Below are positions 13,005-24,556 of a DNA stretch of 62,000 nucleotides, piece by piece. Source of the DNA: Acanthaster planci (taxonomy: Eukaryota > Echinodermata > Asteroidea > Valvatida > Acanthasteridae); the NCBI RefSeq assembly GCF_001949145.1, contig NW_019091366.1, positions 1,080,029-1,142,028 on the forward strand, in the 5' to 3' direction. Position 1 is the first letter of the stretch, and each line of letters opens with the position of its first letter. Both the position numbers and the translations under genes were made by a program. Under the pieces are notes generated by a model. That model saw nothing but the letters and a program-made list of their open reading frames with translations. It had not been told where the DNA came from and made no database searches.

Positions 13005-14704
13005 GATGCTGTGTTACAAGGAAGAAAAAACAAATTAACAATTTAAAACAAACAAAATTAGCATTCCTCCTTTTTCGAGTACGTAAGGAAAACTGACAAA
13101 AGTAGAAATTGACCTTACAGACCCAAAATATTCTATCACTTTCAGTGGTTTGATATCCCAAACTTGTAAAGAACATTAACTGAAAACAGAAAAATGCAAA
13201 GAACAGATGAAACATGAGAGACATGACCATTTTTTAACTGCACCTTTGACAGGCTTGAGTAGTGCACGGTGCAGCAACTGGAATGGCTGAGGGTAGACGA
13301 TCGGTGTTAATTAATTAAGTAATAGCCTAAGTGAACATGGTGAACAGCGCTAGCGTATCGCCATGATCGGCTGAGTCAATTGCCGGCACAGGCCCTACTT
13401 ACTAATCATGAATTACTAAGGCGATACGTTACTGAAGTTAATTTTAGACAGTACAAGGAATAATGAAGGTCGAGGTATAAAGGATTCAATCCAACCGATA
13501 CTTTCCAGATCGTTAAAAGGCAGGTTTTCTTACCTAAAATCTCTGGGACCTCGAGTCGTTAGTACCAAGTCTCCTCTCACTGCACTGCACTGCACTATAG
13601 CATAGGTCTGGGATTTTGCCGTCTTCGATATCAGTTTTACATAGAAGCGAATTTTTTTTTATGACACCAGACTGCTATAATGGGTACCCGGCAAAGCTTA
13701 CTTAAACGTAGTAGGAATAATCGAGGAACCACTGCATTCCGCAGGTGCCGTTAATTTTCTACGGAGGCCTTTATTAGGACAAATGCCGCGCCGGCGCCTA
13801 CGCCGCCTAAAACTTCTTGAAATGCCGAAAAACTAAGTCATTTTGTTCAGCAAAAGTAGCACTTCCAAATAAATTTATGCATGCACAGAAGAGGGGAAAT
13901 TCAGCCAGTGGTGCATCCAGCCTTTGATGTGGGGGGGGATCAAAAGCAATTGCACCTTTTGGCTCATTCAACATAATAATAGGGAGAAAAATATAGCCCA
14001 TTTTTTTCAATAAATAAATTAACTTATTAGTTTCTTTCCTACTCCCGTATGAAGTAATCTCAGATGCCCCCTCCCCGCTCCCCCGCCCGCTAGGTACGCG
14101 GGGGGATTTTAGCTGTTACTAATATTTCAGCGGCATTGTGAATAGTTCTAAGGCAGAAACTCAGATTGTATTTTGTAGAAAAACTGAACAACTGTTGTTA
14201 AGTCTTATAAGACAACTCACCTTTTTTATCAAAACTTTCAACGTTTCATACGTCGAAAGAAAAATCCTCTCCGCAATAAACTGCAAGGACGCCCCCTATG
14301 TATGAACACTCGAGCCGGCGCGGCGCCGCGGGAGGTTTGCACACAAAACCGCGCCCGTTCGTTGACACCAATGGTTACCAGGGCCGTAACCATGGGACGC
14401 TGACCCATTGTGCACCCGCTCAATGCACGAGGTATGCCGCATTTGTGTGTCCCATTGGTGGCCCAGTTTCCCCACATATCAAAGTCACTGTTGTGATTAT
14501 TCCGACGGGCAGTTGTCACACAGCAATGTCCACAAACCTGCCCGTTTTATGCCCAAAACAGTGGTAGTTTTCAGAAGTTTAGAAATAGTTTTGGGGGTCA
14601 CAATGTAAACTTATCGAACTTAGGCCACTGACGCCGAGAGCAACTCAGAGAACGTTACTCGTTAGACTAACAAGCCTAACCTAAATCAAGTTGAACACTT
14701 TAGG
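13005..14704. other. ATP5MK 5' UTR intron, promoters and a GC-rich tract
   Basis: The acceptor next to the ATP5MK start pairs with a donor (TTTTAG|gtaaga on the minus strand) at about 13534, so the noncoding first exon and promoter should lie at about 13535-13620, beside a CTGCACTGCACTGCAC run. At 14290-14350 there is a GC-rich, CpG-dense patch just upstream of the candidate first exon at 14705, probably a promoter. I saw no supported coding exon. Confidence 0.45.
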
Positions 14705-14738
14705 ATGGCGACAATGGCAGAAGTTCAGCTGATAGAAG
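14705..14738 (+). CDS. Candidate orphan first coding exon
   Basis: ATGGCGACAATGGCAGAAG has a good start context (AGGATGG) and runs 11 codons into a strong donor, GAAG|gtgagt. It follows a CpG-rich patch. Its phase (one extra base) does not join in frame to the ATG exon at 19399, and I found no intermediate exon. It may be the first exon of an alternative THEG transcript, a short upstream frame, or part of an unrecognised gene. Confidence 0.3.
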
Positions 14739-17700
14739 GTGAGTGTCACCACAACTTTCTATTTTTTGTACAGCACATGTTCTCCAGATATCAACTTTTC
14801 AACAAGATAGAAAGGTCTAAAATTGATGAATTAACATGAGGCAAGATGGATCGAAACCTTAACTAGGCCTAGGCCCTAACTGTAAAATTTTGTTGACCCC
14901 ATTATCAAAATTCAATTTCCCTTAGGCCTACTTGCAGTTTAACTTATAAAAAACCTCACAAATAATGGATACATAATAGGCCTCGGCCTATTTTGATTTT
15001 TACAATTAGTTCAACCATGTCACTATAGCATTACTAATTGACATTAAATTAAAGAAAATGAAATTTAGCCTTGTATTTTGTAGGCCGCTAATAGTAACAC
15101 TACTAGGCCTACTTACGGTAGGTCTAATACTAGGCCTATTACTTAATATAAAAGCAATGTTGCTGGCAGTATTTGTATGGGGGGATATCTGTATTATTTG
15201 GAAATGAAGTTTAAGAGAAAAAAACTCTGCCATTTGAAATTGTCTGGATAGGCCCCTATAACTTTTTCCACACTCAGTTGGCTAGGCCTTTTCACCCCTT
15301 TTCTGTCTTGTTTCTGTCAACATGATATCAGGTTTGGCTGATTAAACTGTTGAAAAGTAAACTTGATACTTAGTTATCTGAGGTTGAAGCTAACGAGTAT
15401 GTTTTTTTTCACAAGGAATATACAGGAGGGCTAGAAAACGCTATTTTGGAAAAGCTTAAGTGAGCCTTTGCAGGGCTGCCTTTGCAGGGCTCAAGCCTTT
15501 GATCTACTGCAAATGGGATTTTTGGGGCTTTGCTCCGCATGACTGTGCCATATTTGAAGAGTTCGGAAAACCATTTCTTTAGTCATCCCCTTCAGTGAAA
15601 TTGGACCGATTTCCATTCCAAATATCACATTTCCAAGGTGCCATTACTTCACTATGCAAGGTGTATTTTGATTCAGTCTTACAAGTGGGCCAGGCAAATG
15701 CAGGAGGGATTTGAGTTAACAAAACAACTGGCTACACAGTACCAAGGGAACCAATCAGACAGTCCTTGAATAGTGTCACATTGATGCTGGCCTCCAGGAG
15801 AAATTCCAAAAGCCTCATATGTTCACTGAAGTACTTCATACATACATGTACGGGAAAATACTATCCATACTGCTTCAATATCTTCTTTTTTCTTCCCTCT
15901 ATTTGGGTCTGGAATAAGTATCAGCTCGTTAAGCTGCTTAGAGGAGATTATTTTCACTCCTTGGATTAAAAACCTCCTCTTCCAGATGATCTGTCCTGAT
16001 CCCCCATCTATTCAACAATTCCTGCTCTGTATTCATGACGCTATCCTGCTTGGACCGTAGATCATAACCGTATAAGATTGACAATGGTCTGTTGGCAGAC
16101 TAGCGGCTTCGCTTCGGTGACTATTGGTTATGTTGGTGAGCGCATCACCTGTGTTGAGGGGGGGTTTTGTTACAGATTTCTGAGAGGGCTTTGTGGGCTG
16201 TTATTGACAAAACATCGCTGAATGGGGAGAGCTGAGAATGACGACTCCACCTCACACAGAGGTGCGGAATAATGCGGCACCAAAATCTATGCAGATTGGT
16301 TGTTGGTGGTTCCTGCACACAAATGCTTCTAATGAGAGATACGTCATCAGTGTTACTTGCATTTCCATGAAATGATGAGCGAACTAGAAGTGATTTGCAT
16401 CCTTGTGCAATGAAAATAGAGATCATGCATACTTTATAATGACTTCAGTAAATTAAAAGTGATGAATTAGTCTTTGTGAATTTCTTGAAATTTATGTTTT
16501 AAGAACTTTTCATTTATTTGCCTGTATCCCCATATTCCCCCAATGCAAAAGAAAACTTTGTACAATAAGCAACTGCTTGCTTACTTGTTATGTACAGTGA
16601 TTTATCAATAAAAACTTTAGAAAAAAAGAAGAAAATACCAAGCAATCATTCCAAGCGAACCTTGTTCACATTTTACTGAATTAATGGCTTTTAGAGAAGA
16701 GATTTACGTCAGCTTGATCTCATATTAACCACTGAACTAGTTGTACCCTAAACGATGTGTTAATCTAAGAAGTAACCTAATCTGTCATTGTCAAAAGACA
16801 AGTGCACCGTATTGACAGGCAGACGTGGAACTCAGAGTGTACCCAAATACATCATCTGCAGTGTGAAAAGAAAATTTCTGGCCATACAAAATTATTCAAT
16901 TTTATTATATTGATTTCAACATTTCAATGTTTGAAGACTAAGAAAAGCATTCTTTTACAGATGTGAAGTTTTTTAACTGAAGTCAGTATATCTCTTTGTT
17001 TAACTGAGCAACTGATAATCATTTTTATTTCAGTTCTATATTTTGCTCATTACTTATCTACTCAACTTGAGCTTTGATGGACTCTCCAAATTCGTACACA
17101 TTTGCGGGGATCACTTCAAAGGGAGATAAAATTGGGCATCAAACTGTTTCAGGTTTTACGTATCGTGCCCTAAGGCTGAGCAGTGGGGGCCTGCACCGCC
17201 TTTGTTCAACACCCTGAATTGATTGTGTTCTCTATCTCTTGATTACACAATATTTCTTTCTTTGTCCCTTAGTTGGATGTAGAACACATGACAGTGACGG
17301 CATCGTCGTCATTGGCTGTGTTGTCAAAATGATCTTTTATGTCATGCCTAGCAACCAATGATGGCTTAGTACAATGTTGGTTCACCTTTGTACATAATAG
17401 CAAGCAAGATTAACAGACAAACCTGCAAGTTTAATGTACCAAATAGAAATTTACATCAATCCAGTCTAAATTGTTTACTAAGACAATCTTGACTAAACAC
17501 AACGAAACATAAGTCATGCCCACAGCATTATTGTGTACATGTACGCTAAAGACACTCAAATCACATTTGGGCAGCAAAATTTGAAGTTTGCAGAGAAATA
17601 ATGCAGTAAATGTGAATAAAAACAGTTTGGATGGGATGAGAAAAGATCCTTTTGAAATGTATTGGAGTTGATGATTCATAGAACCTTTTGGCACATGCTG

Positions 17701-19398
17701 ACTGGGAACTGAAAGTAAGATAAGCTACAGCTAAATGAACTTGGGACTAATTTAGTGTTGAGTTACTGGCATATTCATTTCTATCTGAGGGATTGAACAA
17801 TTCCCTTTCCCTGGTCTTACTAATAGGCCCCTTTACCTTTTCCTGATGTAGAGTTTAACTTTTTTGAGGTGCTGCAGATGTTAAAGAGATACAGTGGAGT
17901 AGATTAAGGTGTTTGCATATTGGCTGAGACCAACCAGCAGCTGCCCATGATCACTGGAGAAGATTATTTGTGTAGAGAGCCAGAGAATTTAAGTCAACAA
18001 ACTATCTCTCTTTATAGAGGGCAAATATTGAAAGTTAGATTACATAGAACTGGCATGGCCATTTGCAAATAACTGGTCGCTAACAAGGTTGTAAAAGGGA
18101 CCAATCCACTTGATGCTTCTATTATTTAATAGAGGGCGGGCTTCAGATGGGCAAAAGCTTTGCTGCTCGGCTTTGTTTGTTCCTTCATTGTAGGGGAAAT
18201 TTTCATGGTTTGTACAGATTCCATCAGTTATGCAATGAATTAACTGCTCTTACTACTTTTGAGAAATAGGGATCCCTTCTGCTAAAAATTTCATTGAGAA
18301 TAAAAAAAAACAAACCACAATAATTCAGGAGCAAAGCATTGAACTGTAAAAAAGGCAACTTTCTGTCAGAGAGAGAAAAAAAGATGCGAGCACCACCTCA
18401 TAAAGAAAAAGTAACTAAATAAACGAAAGATTTAGGAAACTAAACCTGAGTTTCTAAATTTAAGTATGATTTTTTTCTGTGACATATGCACAGCAATCAA
18501 CCCCAGTATCAACAGTGGATGATAATCTTGCAATGTAACTTATGTCCTGAGTAACCTAAGACTTTCTGTCACATGTTCCGTACTAGTACCATTTTGTTGC
18601 TAAGAGGACTGTTTGTACAGTGAATAATTAACACAAGGTACATGTAGATCTATTATTTAAGGACCAGGCTCGTTGAATTCACTAGCTTCCTTTATGTATT
18701 CATGTAGTGTATATGCTGTTTATCCATTAAAGTCTTGATGTTTGAGTTGCAACCCCAAAGTGTCACATATTTTGTTTTTCAAAGTAATGCTTTGACCAGA
18801 CAGAAGTGGATCAATTAAGGAGAATAATTCACATATATTTACACTGACTGACAGCAGATCTTGGATAAAGATTGAAAAGTTTGCAGAGTTTGCTCAATAT
18901 CCTCCTGGATGTTTGTAGAGCCAAGCGTTTCAATAACCCATTATTAATGACAGGCACGGACTTCACAACACTGCCTTCCCTCCAATCAATAATTTCCTTT
19001 CATGGAGCCTATGTAACATTGATGAAACAATACAGTGGAGAAGAGGAGAATAGAAATGGTACATTGTGCCATTACGCCCCCGGGCTCTGCATTATTGACT
19101 CTTTGGCCAGCACTAGGCAACAGGACATTTTTTCCTGCACGACACAGCAGAGTAAAAAATTGGCCCTCAACACTTGCAGTTCTGGAATACATATGGATTG
19201 ATGCTCTTCCTCCTTGAAATTGGAAGGAGGAGCATGTGTAGAGGTGGTTTATTGCAGACATCCTGGTGATTGAAGTTAACGTGGCTCTTCGTCTCAGCAG
19301 ATGGGGGGAAAAATGGTCCTGGATGTGTATTGATTGTTATATCACTACAAGAAGATTAGACGCCGCATAAGTAAAGTGAATGCAGCTTTTGGTGTAAG
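14739..19398. other. 4.6 kb without a supported exon; TAGGCCTA-rich at its left end
   Basis: This is either intergenic DNA or a long first intron between the exon at 14705 and THEG. At 14860-15290 the word TAGGCCTA and close variants recur many times. The remainder is AT-rich and the short open frames have no recognisable similarity. An acceptor-like CTCTTCGTCTCAGCAG precedes 19300 and may start the THEG 5' UTR exon. Confidence 0.4.
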
Positions 19399-22300
19399 AT
19401 GACGCTGCGTTCTGGTGGTGCTGTGGCCCTTGCAATGGCCAGTGAACATTACAAGCCCAAGCGGAGAAAGAGAAAGAACAAATCGCCATCATCGACATCA
19501 TCTTCATCTCCGACATCTCCGACTCGTCTCAAGCTGCCAAAGATTAAGGGTGCAACTCCGGCTTCAACCAAACAAGCCAAAGGTTTTTGTATTTTAGTGC
19601 ACTTTGTGCCTGAGGTTCCTCTTGCAAGAGTTTTTGTTTTGGAATTGCCTTGGCTCTGAATAGATTTTCAGTTGAGGATAGCCCTTTCCGAGATGTTTAT
19701 TTTGTTCCAGGTCTCTTTTGAACAGGATGTTTTGAAACTTTCTGGACATAGAGTTAGGTTAGAGTTCTACAGAATGGCTTTCAAGTGTGAACGAAGGGTT
19801 TGATGGAAAGGCTTCCCAAGTAAAATTTTGATCAGACATAGCCGTGACTGCTGGGGCGAATTGTTGGACAGTTTTGCGTGGGGTCCATCACAATCAGACA
19901 TGGCCAGTCAGCCTGAACTGTGACACACTAATATTCTTTGTCTTTTTCTTTGTTTTTAAAGACACATCAGGGAACCCATATCAAGACCTAAGAGGAAGGT
20001 AAATTAACAAGACTTTCTTGTCAATACCTTTACTTGAGTTTAATCAGAGTTCTGGGGCACAGTAGACATTAAATGGGGTAACATGATTGATGGAAAATCT
20101 TGGAGATAAGAACAAAAAGTGCATATCATAAAAGTAGTGTTGATTTTGGTTTTTCATTTCAGAGAGCGGTGTGTCTACTTAGCAACTCCCAAAACATCCA
20201 AGGCAGTATGGCTGACAAGTTTAGGGTAAGTATGGCACACAGAGAAAACTTACGAACGCCAAATGTTCAACTTGCAGTAAATCACACTAAACATTGAAGC
20301 AGAACACCCCACAAAATTGTTAAAGACAACTTGTATTACCTAAAGATAATTTCTTCCCATGAAGGGACATTCAAATCAAGATATGAAAATTTTTGGACAA
20401 TATCTACATAGATACATAAAGAAGTTTTCATGTTATGAAAGACATCTTGAGAAGATTCCTTCGGCTTTTCATTTATTTTGCACTAAGAAAATTTTAGTTG
20501 CACTCAGCAACATACTTTACAACTACAACATCTTTTTGCCAATCAGGCCAAAGTTGGTCTGGGGGAATCAGGAAACTATTCTGCCCATCAGCAAGGCCGC
20601 AATGCAAGCTGAGCCTTCACCACGAGTCCATCAGCTCGCGGTACCAAAGAAAAACTTCCGCAGTCTCAGTGATGGAATCAAGTGAGTAATCACCACAACC
20701 TGTTACTGGACACAAGGTATTGGGTTAGGATACTGGTTGGGCTTGGTTGGTGGGTTAATTTATCTGTTCACAGCTGTACACTTGTTCAACATCCACCACC
20801 TGAGCTTCAAAACAATAAACACCTGTACCGCTGCATGATAAAAGTTGTGCCCAGCATTTGTAGCTCTGGGTGACAGGGTCAGTGTGTAAGTCAGCATGTC
20901 ACACTTTTGCTTCCGAAAACATCAATGAATGATGAATTGTGACTTGGCATTTTTTCAGCCTTCAGTAACACCTCGTAAATTTTCCAGTCAGTTTGACAGT
21001 GTCAGCTCTTGACTACTGGAAACTGACATCACGTCAAATTTGCTTACTTTTAGCACTTTCATCTTGTTTTTTGTGGGAGGAGGTAAAGAAATTCAGGAGC
21101 GCTTGAAGTGCACGTGGAGTTGCTGTCCTGCCGACAATTGTCTTGTTTGACCATCAGTTTGGTACCTTACTTTGATTTCACTGTGATTTCCCCCAGACGG
21201 ATCCATGTTTACAGCTGCGGTCGTAACTCAGTGATATGGGACGTCAGCCCCTTGGCAATGCAGGCTGAAGCCACCCCAAGAGTCATGGAGCTGTCTAGAT
21301 TCAAGATGCCCCCACCAGCATACCGAGAGGACAGGTAACATGGGAGCTGAAATTTTAGCGTTAATTACATCTCTTGATAACCATCAGGAGAGATCTCAAT
21401 GGTTCTGCATCATTTATGGCAAACATTTCAGTCAGTGCAGTGAATATGCATTGTGCGATCCTTTTAAGCATTCATACCTGACCTGCTATCTCTCAACAGG
21501 ATAAATCATGCACTAAGCTGTGGCCGAGAGTCTCCCATTTGGCAAGTGAGCGCGGCGGCCAAACGGGCTAGAGATAAGCACAGCCTAGAAGCATTGGCCA
21601 GGCCAAAGACACCTCACAGAGACTACCAACCACCCAGAGAGGTAAAAAAAAAGCAATCTCAGGCAAATTGTCATCAACTGTCTTGATCTTCACGGATGAT
21701 CTCACGGAAACTGTGTATTGGTTTTTGAGTATTACCATTTGAAACAAAAATCAAAGTAGGACAGGTCAAAGGTAAACTTAGATCAGCTGTGGGTAGTTCA
21801 GTAATGTACACTGTATTCAGATTTTTCAACATAAATCTAAAGTCCTAAAAATCAGACACCTAGACTTGGATGCTTTTCAGGAATTCTCTCAAGGAGCGAA
21901 ATAGGTATCAATACTAGCATTCTATTCTTATTGCTGACAGGTTGAAACTGTTGTCAGTGACAATGCAAAGAAGGCCGTTGCCTCACCAAGACTTGAAAGT
22001 TTAGCCAGACCCAAGAGCAGACCAGATGGACCTTTCAGGGATGCCAAGTGGCCAGTAAGTATTCCTTTGCAGGCATAACAAGCTTGTAATTTACAACAAA
22101 CAACTTGGGTGCTCCAAGAGGTGTTCCAAGTTCAAGATGAATATATGTACTAATTGTTGTGCAATCTTTGGAGCATTGTTTTCAGAAATGAAGGAATTTC
22201 CAGGGTAAATTTTCCAGTTTAGCTGTGGTTTTGAGGTGGTTCAAATATTGTGTCTGTTAAGAAAATCTTTTGGATGCAGTTTGACAAGTGTATGTGTTTG

Positions 22301-22623
22301 TCTCTTTGACTTCTGTCAACTTTTCACAGGTGTCTGATTTGGCTCGCAACGCAACGGCTACACCACGCCAGCTTGAGCTGGCCAAGCCTAAGGGGCTGGT
22401 GGATGGCTATCAGCCCGAACGCACCGTCCAGTGGGAGGTCACTCGGGCGGCGCGCCGCACTGTGGCCACCGCCCGTACGGTTGATCTCTCCCGGCCCATC
22501 ATGCGCGCCACCATGGACCACGTGCAATTCAACCCCGACGCGTTCATTGTGAGTGAGGCGGCCAAGAAGGGCCGCTGTCCGCCCCGCATCGAGGAACTGG
22601 CCCAACCCATCACCAGAAGCTAA
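19399..22623 (+). CDS. SPMAP2 (THEG): THEG/SPMAP2 repeat protein
   Basis: Eight coding exons (19399-19582, 19962-19998, 20163-20225, 20547-20681, 21197-21334, 21500-21641, 21941-22054, 22330-22623) join in frame to 368 aa, close to the human length of about 379. The N-terminus is basic and Ser-rich (KPKRRKRKNK). It is followed by about eight THEG repeats, each with a V-S-x-x-A..P-R..(E/L)-L-A-x-P-K core: LATPK, LAVPK, LSRFK, LARPK twice, LAKPK, LSRPI and LAQPI. The family is expressed in spermatids and associates with sperm tail microtubules. The ATG at 19399 is preceded in frame by a stop, so this start is preferred over the exon at 14705. The last exon is GC-rich compared with the others. 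Confidence 0.9.
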
Positions 22624-24556
22624 AGGCGTGGCATAACATATTTATGCAATACCTTAATTCAATGGATGTCACTGCTGCCAGCAGCATTACCAAATGGAAT
22701 GTAGTTTGCAAATTTGCTCTCTCAAAATCAGGAATAAGAATCATGTGTGAATTTGCAGAAAATGTCGGTTCAAATCTGTTGTATGATTAACAAAGTAGTT
22801 CCTGGATGATACTGTAAAAGTGTTGAACACTTAATATGGAATAAAAAATAATGTCAAATATTTTCCTACATGACAAAAGAATGTCAATAATCCAGAAAGG
22901 AACAAAATTCTCAGGATTCGAAGTGGTGTGCTTTCAAACCTCATTTTTAAAGTGAAGAAAAAAAATTAATCGAGTTTCGCGGGGGGGGGTCAACAAAGGC
23001 TTATTTTACCAGCATTTCTGTTTCTATCTTGTGCATCAAAACTGAACGGAGTCTCCATCTCTTTACAAAATTCTGTCTGAGAGCACAATTATGCCAAAGA
23101 TTATACATGTATTCCCCAAACTTAGTCATTATACCTTTTTCTCTTTTTACTCCAATGTATTGAAGATAGGAAATCTCAGTTTAGTTGTCAGCACCAAAAA
23201 AACTGAGAACTGTTGAATATCATTTGCATCAAATTACATGTATCCGTCCCACAATGACCGTTTTTATATTTGTTGCTTATAAAAATGCCATGTTCTCCAA
23301 CATACATTTTTGAAACTGTGCATTTACATGAACTTTTTTGAAATAATTGCATGTAAAACAACTATTTTCTGCTTGTAAAATTAATGGTTTGGTGGACATG
23401 TGTGCTGTACACCGTTCTGTGCAACAAAACTAGTTGTCTGTGCACTGTTAAGTTGGTTTACTTTTTACGCAAGTTTAGCAAAAATTGTTTTCTCTTAAAC
23501 AAAATGAAATAATGCTGTCCTACAATAGCAACCTTCGCATTTTAAACACTACCGTCCACAGTCCAGAACAAAACAAAAATTAAAAATTATATTTTTGTGG
23601 TGTGAGCCATTAAAAAATATCTGAACACACATTGAACATTATACTTTAATGTCCACTACATTTATTAATCGTGATTATTTCTACATTTTATTATTATCTG
23701 CCTTGTAAGGAATATTTGCTATCACTTTGTAGGTGTAAAATAACACTGACAATTACCAATACTTTTGAATGAAAGTTTTTTTTTTACCTCACTGTATGAA
23801 TTAACACTTAAACAGCTTAATATTCATCCTGCTCATTGTGATTGGTTGATGTCTGATTGGCGTTAACCAATCACAAGTGATCCTCTGCAGAGAATGGCCA
23901 GAAGTAAAGTAAGAGTGGCCAATCTACACTGTAGTTACAGGCTCAGCAATGTGTTCCATGCACAAATATTCTCAGCACTTTTGTACATACTTTGCATTGC
24001 CACATTAATACTATTACTCCTTGTTATAATCCAATGACATTGTATTAGCCATTGTATGTTTTGAACTCACTGCAATAAATATTTCTGTAAACTGGTCCAA
24101 TGATATGAACGCTACATGTAGCTGTCTTCCTTTTACAGAGAATCTTCATCGTGATTTACATTCCATGTTGTACAATCACGTTGTTGATTTGTGGTGTAGT
24201 GATCTACAGTGCATACTATACATTGCATACTGTTCTTAAAAATTGCTAATCCATTTTACATGCAGACATATGTGCCTAAACACAATGTGAAACCTTGCAC
24301 TCGAAAAGAAAATGTGGGTTGATGTACAGATATGATAATGCAGAATTAGAAACTCAAATTCAACATGGGAATATTGTAGTGGACGTTGTGTCAAAAATAA
24401 TTTTCAGATTTTGGTTTTATAAATAGAATGAAAAAAACCTGAAAATCTAGAAATATCCAGTCCATGCATTTTCCAAATACCCATCAATGAAGAACCATTT
24501 TTGAGGAGTACACTGTGAATACAAAATACACAGATCATCCAAAATGAAGCTGCAAA
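22624..24556. other. THEG 3' UTR and convergent NOP16 3' region
   Basis: This AT-rich stretch lies between two convergent genes and holds their 3' UTRs. AATAAA for THEG is at 22840-22845. No exon or element is evident apart from a short hairpin around 23840-23875 (GTGATTGGTT and its inverse AACCAATCAC). Confidence 0.5.
22840..22845 (+). other. Candidate polyadenylation signal of THEG
   Basis: AATAAA lies 217 bases after the THEG stop codon and is followed by A/T-rich sequence. Confidence 0.55.

Noticed and set aside
14238-14567. Overlapping 89-93 codon frames on both strands
   Set aside because: They are in a GC-rich promoter-like patch and show no similarity to known proteins.
16145-16426. 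93-codon minus-strand frame
   Set aside because: No domain, no convincing splice sites and no neighbouring exons.
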